A DNA stretch of 64,000 nt from Avena insularis. Lineage: Eukaryota > Streptophyta > Magnoliopsida > Poales > Poaceae. The stretch is taken from NCBI GenBank assembly GCA_023614405.1, contig CM042689.1, forward strand, positions 324,918,305-324,982,304, written 5' to 3'. Each line of letters begins with the position of its first letter. Positions within the stretch are counted from its first letter, which is position 1. Below the pieces are notes generated by a model, which made no database searches, had not been told where the DNA came from, and worked only from the letters and a program-made list of their open reading frames with translations. Below are positions 12,226 through 24,608 of the stretch, piece after piece. The position numbers and the translations under genes were made by a program.

Positions 12226-12716
12226 TGACATGGATATACCCCACGGGTATACGACATTAGTATACCTGGTCCATCCCAAGGAAGGACCACGTCAAGACAC
12301 GCGGCCCATGAATACTTCGGGTGGCCCAAGCCCATGACGGTTTCGACTCCTTGGAGGACAAGTCTAGATTAGATAGAATTTCAAATGGTATCAACCCTAA
12401 TTTGTAACCGACTCGACCTAAGCCCGGGACCTGCCTATCTATATAAAGGCTAGGAGAGTACTGCGAGAAGGATCCTCTTCCACCATCGCATACGCACCTC
12501 ACGCCATATTGCATCTGCGCACCCCTGTAACTTTTGGGTCCACCATAATCAAGAGCAGACAAGCAGGAGTAGGGTTTTCCCTTCGGGGGCCTGAATCTGG
12601 GTAAAACTCGTATCTCGTGTTTCTTGTTTGTTAACCATTCCGCGACTTCCAGCATCCCCATCTTCTCCAAAACCCAAGTCCATAACAATGGGCATTGACG
12701 AAATCAACACTCGTCA
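12226..12716 (+). repeat. 5' LTR of element E
   Basis: 491 bp from TGACATGG to ACTCGTCA, alignable throughout with the 512-bp F LTRs. TATA box TATATAAAG at 12440-12448. The last 29 bp contain the gag ATG (12688). Confidence 0.88.
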
Positions 12717-14129
12717 ATTGGCGCCGTCTGTGGGAAACGGGGACGCTGAACGTGCGGTCATGACGGTTCCATCCGGAGCGATCTACAACTCATCGGCAAC
12801 GGAGAGTCACCTCCTCTTCGGCGCCTTCGACTTCAGTGCCCACTCGCTGGCCACCCTAAGGGATTTCGAGTCCGTCGACGACGGACTCGAGATGCTGTTC
12901 TGGAGCTTCTGCATCCAGGTGGGGCAGACCGGCACCCTCCATCTCCCAGAGCGGGTGCCACCACCATCCATCAGGCCCACTTCATGGGCCCCACCCATCG
13001 GCGTGTTACACGCGTCAACGCTGACAGACAACTCGGATGATAGCAGCAGCTGCAACTCAGATCTGTGCGGCCCTCCCTCAGATGAAGGAACCTACGGTTC
13101 CAGATCCGAAAGCTACGGCAGCAGTGATCCAATCCGCGGGCGCAACCTATGCGCCGTCGTCATCAACAACGTAACCGACCCGCCGCTGGGTTCGAGTGCG
13201 CAGAAAACTCCCAACCCTCCTCTCAACTCACAGGCCGAGAACGGAGGAAACGAGGGAGATCCGCCTAACAGGCCCAACGAAGGAGACACTCACACCTATA
13301 ACCGGATCAACCTCAACAAGGAAGGCTGGCGCCAAGCACACGAGGTCGTGGCAGGCAACAAAATCCTACATGTGAATGCTTCACGGGATATACTGATGGT
13401 CTACCACCTCCTCCTCATCGACGAGCAAAACCGACATCTGCAGTTGATGGAGGAGCTCGACAAACGTAAAAAGGCAGCTCCAGGATCCAGCGTGCGGCGA
13501 GCTACGCTCACCGTCGCTGGTGGCTCCAGTTCGCATGGTAACAACACCAACAAATACCGCTCCCGCACGCAGCACATGGACCCTGCCGCGCGACCGAGGT
13601 CACCAGGGCCCTCAACATGTCCTTCATGACGATGGACTCACACAGCAACGTCATGTCGAAAACGCCGCAGGCTCCGATCATGGCGTCCACTACATATCTC
13701 GCATCCCATCCACCTCCGGTGGGCGACCCGAAGAGCGCCATGCACAGGTCCGCGCTAGCTGGCCTCAGACTTGTCGGAGCTGCACTCCACGACGATGCTC
13801 CTACGGAGCCGAAGAAAAAATCTGCGGTCAAGTTCACCCGGAGCCCTACACCCTCATTCGAGGACAACGAGCATGACCTGCCCCGGCACTGCAAGATCCC
13901 ACCATGCTACAGCAGCAACTATGACCCTCGCAATGAGCTCACCTAGTGCAAGATCGACAAGGCACGTGCCAAATGCGCGTGCTCAACTGAGTCCGATGAG
14001 GAAGATGACAAAGAGCTGTGTGGAGCCATATGCTTTAGCAGATCCGTTCGGGGAACGCGGATGCCGAAAATTTTCAAGCTCCCTTCGGACAACCCAAAGT
14101 TTTGACGGCACGCAGGAGCCAAAGGCTTG
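12688..14129 (+). pseudogene. gag of element E, N-terminal half
   Basis: Starts MGIDEINTRQLAPSVG: the ATG is inside the LTR and codons 10 onward are the PBS itself. Open to 13629, then one frameshift moves homology to 13617-13946, followed by a stop. The two segments align with the gag of F (44858-46205), including the conserved NKILHVNASRDILMVYHLL and PKTPQAPIM-like block. The reading is cut at GAKGL by element D and continues at 22513. Known role: gag structural protein of Tat elements. Confidence 0.82.
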
Positions 14130-15479
14130 TGATGACCCACAAGTGTAGGGGATCGCAACAGTCTTCATGGGTAGTATTACCCAATTTATTGATTCGATAC
14201 AAGGGGAGCCAAAGAATACTTGCAAGCCTTAACAACTGAGTTGTCAATTCAGCTGCACCTGGAAATAGTTCTTGCTCACAGAAGTTTATCAGTAGCAACA
14301 GTTTGTAGTAGCAACAGCAAAGCAACAGCGGCAGTAGAACAAGAGCAATAGTAACAACAACAGCAAATATTAGGACATGAGCGCGGTAGGCATAGGGATG
14401 GATGGATAGGCATTGCATGAACGAGTCTAAACATGTAACTTCAAGATCTAGGGCATTGCAGATAAATAATAACAAGCATCCAAGTACTAAACAATCCTAG
14501 GCATGTGCTCCATATATAGTCATACATGCTCGCAATGAGAACTTGCACAACATCTTCTGTCCAGCCAGCCCGTGGCACCGGGGCCTCTAGGGAACTACTG
14601 GTAATTAATGTGCTCCTTTTAATAGAGCACCGGAGCAAAGCATTAACACTCCATGAACACATGTGATCCTCACACCACAGCCATCCCCTCCGGTTGTCCC
14701 AATTTCTGTCACTTCGGGGCCTTTGGATCCAGACAATGATATGTGTACACAACTTGCAGATAAGATCACAAACAATACTATCATAATGATTCAATAATAA
14801 GTTCAGATCTGATATCATGGCACTCGGGCCCTAGTGACAAGCATTAAGCACAACAAGTTGCAACAAAGTCAAATAGCACTAAAAGAGATACTAGGCACTA
14901 TGCCCTAACAATCTTATTTGATCACATGATAGAACTCATCAAATCCCTACCATCCCCATAGCCTACAGCGGGGGATTACTCACTCATGGATGAGTGAAAC
15001 ATCGATGGTTGATGGAGAGGCGTTGGTGATGACGATGGCGATGATCCTCTCCAAATTCCCCGTCCCAGCAGGGTTTCTGATGGTGGCGGCGGAGCGGAAC
15101 TCTTTCTGGAAAAACGACGAACCCCCCTCGGTTTTTAGGTCAAGGGGTAACTTATAGGTGAAGAGGGAACCCGAGGGGGTGTCTGGGGTGGCTGCACCCC
15201 CCTAGGCGCGGGGCAGGGCCCACCCGCGCCTGGCAGGGGTGTGCCCCCCCATGCCTCCACTCTATTTTGTCTTATGGCTCCGTGGGTCTTCTGGTGAAAT
15301 ATAATTTTTGGCATATTTTCCGGGATTTTTCCTGATAGTTGATTTTCTACACAAAAATTAGACACCAAGGTAATTCTTTGAAAAATACAATCCGTGTTAG
15401 TTGTATCCAAATCACACAAGTTTAGAGGAGAAACAATAGAAAAAGTGTTCGGGAAAGTAGATATATTTTGGACATATCA
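14130..15479 (-). repeat. 3' LTR of element D
   Basis: 1350 bp with TG...CA ends. Compared with the 5' LTR it lacks about 30 bp near 15070 and carries scattered substitutions. Confidence 0.9.
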
Positions 15480-15492
15480 ACTCCCCCCAAGC
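15480..15492 (-). other. Polypurine tract of element D
   Basis: On the minus strand it reads AAGCTTGGGGGGAGT directly before the 3' LTR; plus-strand DNA priming site. Confidence 0.8.
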
Positions 15493-16400
15493 TTAGCTTA
15501 TTGCTTGTCCTCAAGAAATTCAGTTGAAAACTGAGTGCGATAAAAGAACTTTCACGAACACATTTGTATATATTCTAAGCACAGGAGTAGATGCTTAAAC
15601 CATTCATAATAAGAAGTATGCAACCAAGTCTACTCAATAGTCATTGCAAGCTATGAAGATAAACCAACTCAATAATAATAAGTAGCATGGAACATAAACA
15701 TAAGCAACATTGCAATGCTCATAGTAAGGTATGATAGAGTGGTATCTCGCTTGCCTTTGTTTGAAGAGCACAATATAAATGCCAAGGCACCTCTGAAGTT
15801 CAAGTGAAGACTAGAGATATAGATATCAGAGATACAAGCATCAAAGTCATGACATAATTAACCAAGTTTTGGAACAAACACAAGAATGACAACTATGCTC
15901 TCAAGAAGGTGCTCATAGAATAAGTGGTGACTCAACATGGAAGTGAAAATGTTTTTGAAAAGTTTGAAAGGCTTCCAAATGCTGAAAGGAAGGTACTCTA
16001 GCTTTGAGGTCTCATTGCCCCTATCATAGGCATCTTCATGTGGTTAAGGTGAAAGTGAGGTCCAGTATGACTTATATGCTTGACAGACCATAAACTGGAA
16101 ATCCCATGTACCTTGAGTACGAGGGCCGCTCCGCATGCTACTCAACTTTGGTTACTTGCAAGTTCTTGTCATTGTACATACATGCGTATCATATAGAACC
16201 GCCAACGGGGTACCCCTTGCACATGATACAGGAGAAACAACGAAAATATTTTTGGTATTTTTCTATTTTTGAGAAAGAAGCAACAAGAACCAAAAAGAAA
16301 GCGAAACAATGGATATACAAAGAACCGACTGAACATGATATATAGATGAGTGTGATGTCGGTACCTCCCCCCAAGCTTAGGCTTTTGTCCTAAGTGGTGC
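15493..16400 (-). other. Noncoding 3' region of element D
   Basis: No ORF. Segment 16000-16235 is clearly related to 26925-27153 in element C, although the two elements have different LTR families. Confidence 0.6.
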
Positions 16401-17519
16401 TCAATCCCATGGTGCCCAAGTAGGTGCACCTCCGTAGTACGACGACGAGGTTCCCTTGTCCTGGTACGAGCTCGAGGACTCCCCTATGTAGTGTACAACG
16501 GGGTCATACGAGGGTGCTTCCTCCTGATAGTGTCCATAGAAGCTAAGGGGGTGCGGCTTGTCATCCATCTCCTCCTTGGAGCATGACAAAGGTCCCCGAG
16601 AAATACTGAACAAAGTGGTTTGGGGTAGAGGGATCTCTCTCTCTTCCCCGTCAATAAACAACATTTTATAAACCAACTTCTCAAGGGTAGAGCCATTAGT
16701 GAAAAAGTGGTGCGCCTTCATGGCAGAAAGATCAAGCCTCTGAGGAGCCAAAACTGTATCATTTGGATCAACAACAATGTCCAAGGCAGTAGCAACATGC
16801 GTAGCAATAACTCCCCCATAAATGGGTCCCTTAGCAGTTAAGCGACGAGCAATGAGAGAACCGAGATTGTATTTGGTATCATTGTTGAGCGCAGCGGCTA
16901 AGAAAGCCAAATGATAGCTGGAAATATTACTAGTGTTCTCCCTACCAAGAACACTAGTGGCATGATAGTAAGCAAAGTACCCGATGGCTGGAAGCTGAAT
17001 ATTTATTATCTTTCCCCATTGAGCTCTATGGTTATCATCACTAGTTATCCTGCGGTAGAGCTCCAACAAATCAGCGGGTCGAGCTGGAATCTTCTTTGCT
17101 GACCCAGTTGTACCAAGTCCTAGAGCCTCACAAAATTTCCTCAACGTCATATTGTAAGTCCTGCCATAAATTTTGAAAAAAACATCTGGCTTGAACATGC
17201 TGTTAGTAAAGGAGAAGCTATCCACAAATGTTTTAGTGAGCGTAGCATATTGCACGCTCTCATCCTGCATAAGGCTTGTTAGTCCAGCCCTCCGGACCAA
17301 GGTTGTAAAATCATCAAGAATCCCAACAGCCTACAAAAAGGTTGGGCAAGGAAAGGTGGAAGGGTGAGCATCCACCTCATGTCCCTTGTCGCCGAATCGC
17401 GGAATGATGAGATCCTCATTGTATGAGGGCCTAGCTCGGGAGGATGATCTTGAGGGCCTTGCCCTCCTAGGTGCATCACCCTCAAATATCTCTCCAAATG
17501 TGTGGTTGTCCATGACCAC
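16401..17519 (-). pseudogene. ATHILA ORF-1-like protein of element D (one in-frame stop)
   Basis: A 372-codon frame from the ATG at 17519 (MVMDNHTFGEIF) is interrupted by one TAG after PCPTFL near 17333; the part from 17300 on is 299 residues and fully open. The sequence FKPDVFFKIYGRTYNMTLRKF and the following helix-rich region resemble the 'Arabidopsis retrotransposon ORF-1' (ATHILA) class found in plant Gypsy elements; this is recognition from memory. The C-terminus is rich in Ser/Tyr/Pro. Family function is unknown. Its place, downstream of gag where pol would be, is unusual. The near-intact frame suggests recent coding capacity. Confidence 0.65.
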
Positions 17520-18373
17520 TCTTTTCTGAAATTTTTAGACAAACATCAAACCAAGTGATTTCCAAGTTGATAAATGATGAGCAACTACTATAGGAACTTT
17601 CTAGAGGGATACACATGCATCAAAATGAAATATCTAAGCATATAACAAGAATGCAAGTTCACACAACCTGACACCTATAGCATCAAAATACTCAAGATAC
17701 AATCTACCAATCACAAATCTAATTGGACAAGTGGAGGAGGCACATACCAAGGAGCAATCCCTCCAAAAATCAGCAGCAAAGATGGGCTGAGCAAGGAGAT
17801 CGAAAATCGCTAGCAAGAACAGCAAGAACTCGAGCTTGAGCAAATTTTCCGGTGTTTTTCAGGAGAGAGAAAGAAGATGGCTATGAGGGGGCACCTTGAA
17901 GGGGCCTAGGTGGACTAGACCCTCCTAGGCGCCACCCATGGGAAGGCCGCGCCTACCTGGGGTGTGGGCGCCTGGGGTGGCTCCCTGGGTCACTCCAGGT
18001 ATCCCTCTGCCCCTTTTTTTGAGGAAAATTTTATTTTGAATTTTCTGGGATTTTTCGGGAAACTTTATTTTTGGCCAATTTTCAGGGTATGAAAATTGAT
18101 TTTCTCGCAGAAACAGTTTTTTTAGAAGAATCAAAAGCAAACCAAAAGCCAAACTACATAATCTCTAAGACACTCTAACAAACAAGCAACTAACAAAACC
18201 AAAGCTAGCAAAAGAAAAGCAAAGACTAGGAAGGAGAAAAAGTAAAAGTGATCAAATATAACCACAGTGAAAACATTATTTTGTTCATAAAAATCCTTTT
18301 ATTAACAAGGTTGATCAAGTCTTGTTACCAAAACAATCTTATATGAAACAAAACTTTGCATTCCACAGGGTGA
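17520..18373 (-). other. Spacer between gag-protease and ORF-1 of element D
   Basis: No ORF of note. Contains GC-rich segments (17885-18000) similar in style to LTR GC-rich blocks. Nothing else recognised. Confidence 0.5.
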
Positions 18374-19150
18374 TTATGTTACCTCATACTTGATAGCAAT
18401 GGTCCCAATCATAATAGTTTCAAAATTTTCCTGTGGAATGGGACAATATATTTCTCCAACCTTGATGCTCTCCATATTTTCAATGGAATTCAGGCAATAG
18501 CTCTTAACAACCTTCTTGGAGAAATAAAAAGTATGCTCTTTGACATCAATATTGAATTTTACTTTTCCTTGATTGCAATTAATAATATCACCTGTAGTAT
18601 TAAGAAAAGGTCTCCCAAGAATAATAGACATATTATCATCTTCAGGCATCTCAAGCACAACAAAATCAGTCAAAACCAAGCAATTATGAGCCACTTGAAC
18701 AAGAACATCCTCACATATACCAACAGGAATAGTGGTTGACTTATCAGCCATTTGCAAAGATATATCAGTTGGTATCAACTTTTCTAGCTGGAGTCTCTTG
18801 TAGAGAGAAAAAGGCATAACACTAACTCCAGCTCCCAAATCACATAAAGCAGTTCTAACATAATTATTCTTAATAGAGCAAGGAATAGTTGGTATACCTG
18901 TATCACCAAGTTTCTTTGGAACCTTACCATTGAAGGCATAATTACAAAGCAAAGTAGAAATCTCCTCATTAGGAATCTTCCTTTTATTAGAGACAATATC
19001 CTTCATATACTTTGAATAAGGAGGCAACTTAATAGCATCAGTCAAAGGAATTTTCAAAAATAAAGGTTTCATCCACTCACAAAACTTGTTGTAGTGTTCT
19101 TCCTCCTTTGACTTGTGTTTCTTACCTAGAAAAGGCATAGGTTTCTGCAC
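18374..19150 (-). pseudogene. Retropepsin-like domain at the end of gag, element D
   Basis: An open 258-residue frame with the aspartic-protease fold signature: ALCDLGAGVSVMPFSLYKRL (catalytic loop, D-L-G where D-S/T-G is usual), then VGICEDVLVQV and the second hairpin IILGRPFLNTTGDII. Family role: processing of gag. The Leu in place of Ser/Thr is common in plant gag-only elements as far as I recall, so activity is uncertain. It joins the upstream gag in broken frames. Confidence 0.8.
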
Positions 19151-19347
19151 CCAAGGTTCTCTCTCACTACCATGTTTCTTAGCAATAAAATCTTCCTTAG
19201 TCTACCTGGTGTTCTTAGTGTGCTTCTCAGGTTCTTCCTCAACTTCCTCCTTATCAGGAGCATCATTTTTATCATTACCACTCTTAGTTTTAGCATCAGA
19301 GACAGATATACTATTAGGATCTACAGCAGGTTCAAGTGGTTCCTCAA

Positions 19348-21043
19348 CTACCTCGTGTTTCTTTTTCTTTCTCTTACGAGGACTACCACTACTTCACCTT
19401 GTTGAGAATCCTGCTCAATTCTTTTAGGGTGTCCTTCAGGATATAAAGCATCTTGAGTAACTATACCACTCCTAGTTCTAATTCCATAAGCATGTTTATC
19501 TCCTGAAGCATTAACTAGCATATCCTTTTGTACCTTAGCAAGTTGATCAAGTTGGGTTTGAACCATTTGAAAGTGTTTACAAAGCATTTTAATATCATTT
19601 GAAGTTCTTTACACAATATCTTTCAACTCACTGATAGCTCTAGAGTTTTCCAATAAATGATTCTGAACTTGTTTATTAAAATTACCTTGTTTAACATTAA
19701 ATGTGTCAAGTTACTCTAAGCATTGATCAAGAGGCTTACCATAGGTAATATCACCTTCATTAAAGTGGAGAGAGTGTACCTCAGTAGTAGATGAGTGGGG
19801 AATTGGCTTACATAATTCTTCTATAGGAGGTAGATTCTTCACATCTTCAGCTCTAATACCTTTCTCATTTAGACACTTCTTAGCTTCCTTCATCACTTCA
19901 TCATTCAATGCAATAACTCCCCTCTTCTTTGGTGTTGGTGTTGGATCTGGTTCAGGCACAACTGGTTCAGGAGTAATAGGCTCAGGTGTATTTAGCTTAG
20001 TTGAAGTCCAATCATCATAATTCTTACTTATCTTAGCCATTAATTCTTCAGCATCTCTAGGAGTTCTTTTCCTAAAAACACAATCGGCAAAGCAATCTAG
20101 GTAGGTCCTATAATCATTAGTTAGTACATTATAATAAATATCAAGAAGCTCATTCTTAGGCAATGGACATCCAGGATGTGCATGAATCAAGGCACAGAAC
20201 CTTGTCCATGACTTAGGCAATTTCTCTTATTCTCCCTGTTTAAAATCAAAAAGTCTCTGCAGAGCCGCATGTCTAGCACTAGGAGGAAAATATTTCTGGA
20301 AGAAAGAAGCAATCAGGGCTATCAATGGAACCAGGAGGAAATCTATTAAACCAAGCCCTAGCTTCTCCTTTTAGTGAAAAAGGGAAGATCTTAGTAACAA
20401 AATACTTGTGCATATTAAAATCATCAGAGAACAAAGCACTCATAGTATAAAGCTCATTCATATGAGCCACAACACTCTTATTTTCAGTCCCACAAAAAGG
20501 TTCTTTCTCAACAATGCCCAAATAGGATAAATCAAGAGAGAATTCATAATCTTTATCTTTAATATCTATGGGAGAGGTGGCAAACTTACGATCAGAGGAT
20601 AGTTTAGGCATAATAGTACGTCTAGCAAGGAGACTCTTAATAGCACTAGTACCATGTGTGTTTCGGCACTCCTCAACAAATTCATCAGTGAACTCAATGT
20701 AACCATCATTAATATCATAACTCTCTCTAGAATCAGGTGAGCTAACAAGTGTAATGGTGTCTTCACTAGGAGTTTCAGTATTTCCTAGACTAGCCATAGT
20801 AGCATCTAGGAAAGTACCTAATGAACCACTCGCATCAAGCACAGTAGAAGTAACATCATGAGCATCAAAAGCAGTTTTAGATTCAGCAGTAGTAGCAGTG
20901 TGTGTAGCATGAGTATGTGGTGGTGGTGTGACAAGCTTACTTATAACAGACGGTGAATCAAGAGCAACAGAGGTGTTTAGGACTGTACCTCTTCTTGTAG
21001 TGGATGGTAAAATAGGGAACTTTCCATCATGAGACTTACCCAT
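19348..21043 (-). pseudogene. gag of element D
   Basis: Starts at 21043 (MGKSHDGKF). The first frame runs to 20279 and carries the gag core GEARAWFNRFPPGSID. After a stop/frameshift it resumes at 20220-19711 (TPRDAEELMAKISKNYDDW, then a Pro/Thr/Glu-rich linker) and again at 19587-19348 (QTQLDQLAKVQKDM, helical). An in-frame ATG at 21079 lies in the leader and is less likely. Structural protein forming virus-like particles; several lesions make this copy inactive. Confidence 0.82.
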
Positions 21044-21101
21044 GATGAACGGAGTAGCAGTGAACAATGATAGATCCAAGTGAACTTACAAATAAAGCTA
21101 T

Positions 21102-21119
21102 GCCGCTGCAACGGCGCCA
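21102..21119 (-). other. Primer-binding site of element D
   Basis: Minus-strand TGGCGCCGTTGCAGCGGC: the first 12 bases match the tRNA-Asp complement and the rest has drifted. Confidence 0.7.
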
Positions 21120-21130
21120 GAAAATAGTCT

Positions 21131-22507
21131 TGATGACCCACAAGTGTAGGCGATCGCAACAGTCTTCACGGGTAGTATTACCCAATTTATTGATTCGACA
21201 CAAGGGTATCCAAAGAATACTTGCAAGCCTTAACAACTGAGTTGTCAATTCAGCTGCACCTGGAAACAGTTCTTGCTCACAGAAGTTTATCAGTAGCAAC
21301 AGTTTGTAGTAGCAACAGCAAACCAACAACAGCAGTAGAACAAGAGCAATAGTAATAGTAACAGCAAACATTAGGATATGATCGCGGTAGGCATAGGGAT
21401 GGATGGATGGGCATTGCATGAACGAGTCTAAACATGTAACTTCAAGATCTAGGGCATTGCAGAAAAATAATAACAAGCATCCAAGTACTAATCATATCAT
21501 AGGCATGTGCTCCATATATAGTTATACGTGCTCGCAATGAGAACTTGCACAACATCTTCTGTCCAGCCAGCTCGTGGCAGCGGGGCCTCTAGGGAACTAC
21601 TGGTAATTAATGTGCTCCTTTTAATAGAGCACCGGTTCAAAGTGTTAACCCTCCGTGAACACATGTGATCCTCACACCACAGCCATCCCCTCCGGTTGTC
21701 CCAATTTCTGTCACTTCGGGGCCTTTGGATCCGGACAATGATATATGTACACAACTTGCAGATAAGATCACAAACAATACTATCATAATGATTCAATAAT
21801 AAGTTCAGATCTGAGATCATGGCACTCGGGCCCTAGTGACAAGCATTAAGCACAACAAGTTGCAAAAAAGTCAAATAACACTAAAAGAGATACTAGGCAC
21901 TATGCTCTAACAATCTTATTCGATTACATGATAGAACTCATCCAATCCCTAACATCCCCATAGCCTACAATGGAGGATTACTCACTCATGGATGAGGGAA
22001 ACATCGATGGTTGATGGAGAGGCGTTGATGATGATGATGGCGATGATCCTCTCCAAATTCCCCGTCCCGGCAGGGTGCCAGAATGGAGTTTCTGGATCCG
22101 AATATTGGTTTCTGATGGTGGCGGCGGAGCAGAACTCTTTCTAGAAAAACGACGAACCCCCCTCGGTTTTTAGGTAAAGGGGTAACTTATAGGTGAAGAG
22201 GCTACCCAAGGGGGTGCCTGGGGTGGCCGCACCCCCTAGGCGCGCAAGGGGCCCACCGCGCTGGGGTGTGGCCCTGTGCCTCCACTCCGTTTAGTCTTCT
22301 GGCTTTGTGGGTCTTCTGGCGAAATATAATTTTTGGCATATTTTCCGGGAATTTCCTGATAGTTGATTTTCTGCACGAAAACTAGACACCAAGGTAATTC
22401 TGCTAAAAACAGTGTCAGTCTGTGTTAGTTGTATTCAAATCACACAAGTTTAGAGGAGAAACAATAGCAAAAGTGTTCGGGAAAGTAGATACGTTTTGGA
22501 CGTATCA
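21131..22507 (-). repeat. 5' LTR of element D
   Basis: 1377 bp; minus-strand start TGATACGTCC, end GGGTCATCA; followed on the plus strand by the TSD GCTTG. Confidence 0.9.
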
Positions 22508-22512
22508 GCTTG

Positions 22513-23796
22513 GCTCGACGATCACTTATCGTCGGTCAAGCTTCACGACAGAAACAAGAACACCGCCTTACAATACCTTCAGCTACAGCTGACAGGCACG
22601 ACCAGAGTCTAGATCAGCAGCCTATCCTCCGGCTCCATCCGAAGTTGGGAAGAGCTAGCATACAGCTTCATCCGCAACTTCAAGGGCACCAGCAAGATGC
22701 CAGCTTCGATCGAAGAGCCACGGGCCTGCACCCAACGGTCCAACGAGTCCATCCGCTCGTACATACTCCACTGGTCCCACATCAAGAACTCCACTGCGCA
22801 CATCTCCAAAGAACGGGCAATCGACGCCTTCAAGGACGGTGCCAGGTGCCCAGATTTCAAGGAGGAGCTTGGGTGCGTCAAGCCCAAGACGCTCGACCAC
22901 CTCATGGACATCGCCAATCGGTGGGAAGATGGTGAGGATTCCGTCACCCGAGCACATTCGGAAGACGAATACGACTATGGGCGCAGACGTGAGCGCCGCA
23001 TCAAAATAAAACCGCACGTCTACGACGATCGCAACGGAGTCGACATGGTCGCGGATGGATATGCCGATCGACGCAACAACGGCAACCACAGCAGCAGATA
23101 CCGCGGAGGCAACTACCACGACGGCGGGCGACCCACGCAAATGTGGCAACGTCGCAACCGTGATGACGAGCTTTTGGCATACGACAAACTGTCTGGTCCC
23201 TGCACCATCCACTTCTACATTGACAAAAAAGATGGTAAAAAGAAGGTCAGCCACATGCTCAAGGACTGTCGTGAGTTCCAGAAGCTCAGCGAGGGTCTCA
23301 CACAAATGCGGCGCCAGACCATGAACCCTAGATTTGGGCCCGCACCCATACCAGTTGACATCACCCACGGAGCTCCTCCACCACCACCTGTTGGACCGTC
23401 GCAATCGGCGATCGCACCAGCACCAAATAATGGTGAGGGAGGATACCCGCCACCAAAAGGGTCCCTGATGATACAGAAGGGGCGCCCAACTAATAGAGTG
23501 CAGAAGAAGATCACCCGCCAAGTCAGCCTGGCCGTGACCTCCCCACCAGCCATACCTGAGTACCTCAGCGGCTCGGAGTCCTGCATCACGTTCGATCGTT
23601 CAGATCACCCATGCCAGATCCCACGCCCAGGTCATGCTGCCCTGGTGCTCGAGGCCCAGATCGGAGGATTCGAGATGAGCCGCGTCTTCATGGACAGTGG
23701 CAGCGGTATCAATCTGATGTTCGCCAGTACACTCGCAGCGATGCGGACCCCGTTGTGCAGCCTGGAGCAATTAGACACGAAGTTCCACAGCATAGT
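22513..23796 (+). pseudogene. Element E resumed: gag C-terminus and protease
   Basis: After the TSD the gag of E continues. From 22697 one frame is open: gag helices (RSNESIRSYILHW), an Arg/Asp-rich stretch, a Cys/His pattern around CTIHFYID...HMLKDC that looks like a modified zinc knuckle, a proline-rich linker, then the protease with VFMDSGSGINLMF, where the catalytic D-S-G is intact. Homology to F stops at about 23796 (KFHSIVH), the truncation point of E. The remaining frame to 23887 is unrelated sequence. Confidence 0.82.
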
Positions 23797-24603
23797 CCAC
23801 TCTATGGCCGACTATGGACGACTTCTTTGTCTACTAGCTCTCTTACTTGTTTGTCCCCTCTATGGACGACTTCTTTTGAGCTTGTGATTCTAGACAAGCT
23901 AGCTTTTGAAAGATTGTGGGAAGAGCTGTGGTGGGGAGAAGCGCGTACAATCTGCAACCTTCCATTCTTTTTGGCTTCTAGATATTGGATTGTTTGATGT
24001 GTTGAGTTGCGAAATGTCTGTAAAGCCCCTAAATTTCATACTGAATCTAAACAAGTGATAAATACCATGTACATGCCAATTACCATGAACACATGTATTA
24101 GCAGTAATAATCAAATTAGCATACACTGAACCATTTGAATACAAGTAGTATCAATAGGTAAAAATGACACTAGTACTAGCATTAACTGAAACGTGTTAGC
24201 ACTACTACCATTTGAACAAAAGTATTACCATTTGGACACTAGTACTAGCGGTTAATAAATCATCTAACCATAGGTGAGCGAGCGTGTCTCGAACTCACGA
24301 CGCAAGCGAGCGAGGGAGTCTCTGATGCCGATTTTTTACTTCTCTAATATTCTTTGTGGTGGCATTGTGATGTAAATACAAGCAACAATAGTGGCAGCTA
24401 CGGATTACGTTTTGGTCTAGACGGGAGAAGCTTGGGAATCTCCTCAGAAGCAGGTCGCCGGCCGATTCTCAGTCTACGGGTTATTTGCGATTTGTAGTGA
24501 AAGTAAGAAGACGAGAAGTTTGACCCTTCTTTTGGGCTTGTGCTGTGGGGAAAATTGACATAAGTTGGATGCTATCTACCACTATTGTCCATGATCGAGT
24601 TAG
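23797..24603. other. Gene-free stretch right of truncated E
   Basis: Unrelated to the rest of E. A 17-bp repeat CTATGGACGACTTCTTT occurs twice near 23811 and 23862. Nothing else recognised. Confidence 0.4.
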
Positions 24604-24608
24604 GTATG

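Larger units (their letters stand above)
12226..14129 (+). mobile_element. Element E, Tat-like Gypsy element, 5' part (split by D)
   Basis: Same family as F. Contains the 5' LTR (12226-12716), PBS at 12719-12736 and the first half of gag. Element D sits in gag at 14130, with GCTTG duplicated on both sides, and E resumes at 22513. The left flank is ACTAT; the right end of E is lost. Confidence 0.88.
14130..22507 (-). mobile_element. Element D, complete non-autonomous Gypsy-type element (8.4 kb)
   Basis: Complete element with two LTRs, PBS and PPT and a perfect 5-bp TSD (GCTTG at 14125-14129 and 22508-22512). Reading from right to left: 5' LTR, gag, retropepsin-like domain, a separate ORF resembling ATHILA ORF-1, PPT, 3' LTR. 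No reverse transcriptase, RNase H or integrase was found in the 5.6 kb interior, so it must have been moved by another element's enzymes. Confidence 0.92.

Noticed and set aside
22655..23521. 288-codon minus-strand frame opposite element E gag
   Set aside because: Shadow of the GC-rich plus-strand gag frame with clear homology; no domain on the minus strand.
24270..24330. tRNA/SINE-like TCTCGAACTCACGAC (B-box-like on the minus strand)
   Set aside because: No A box at the right distance, no cloverleaf, no poly(A) tail or TSD seen.
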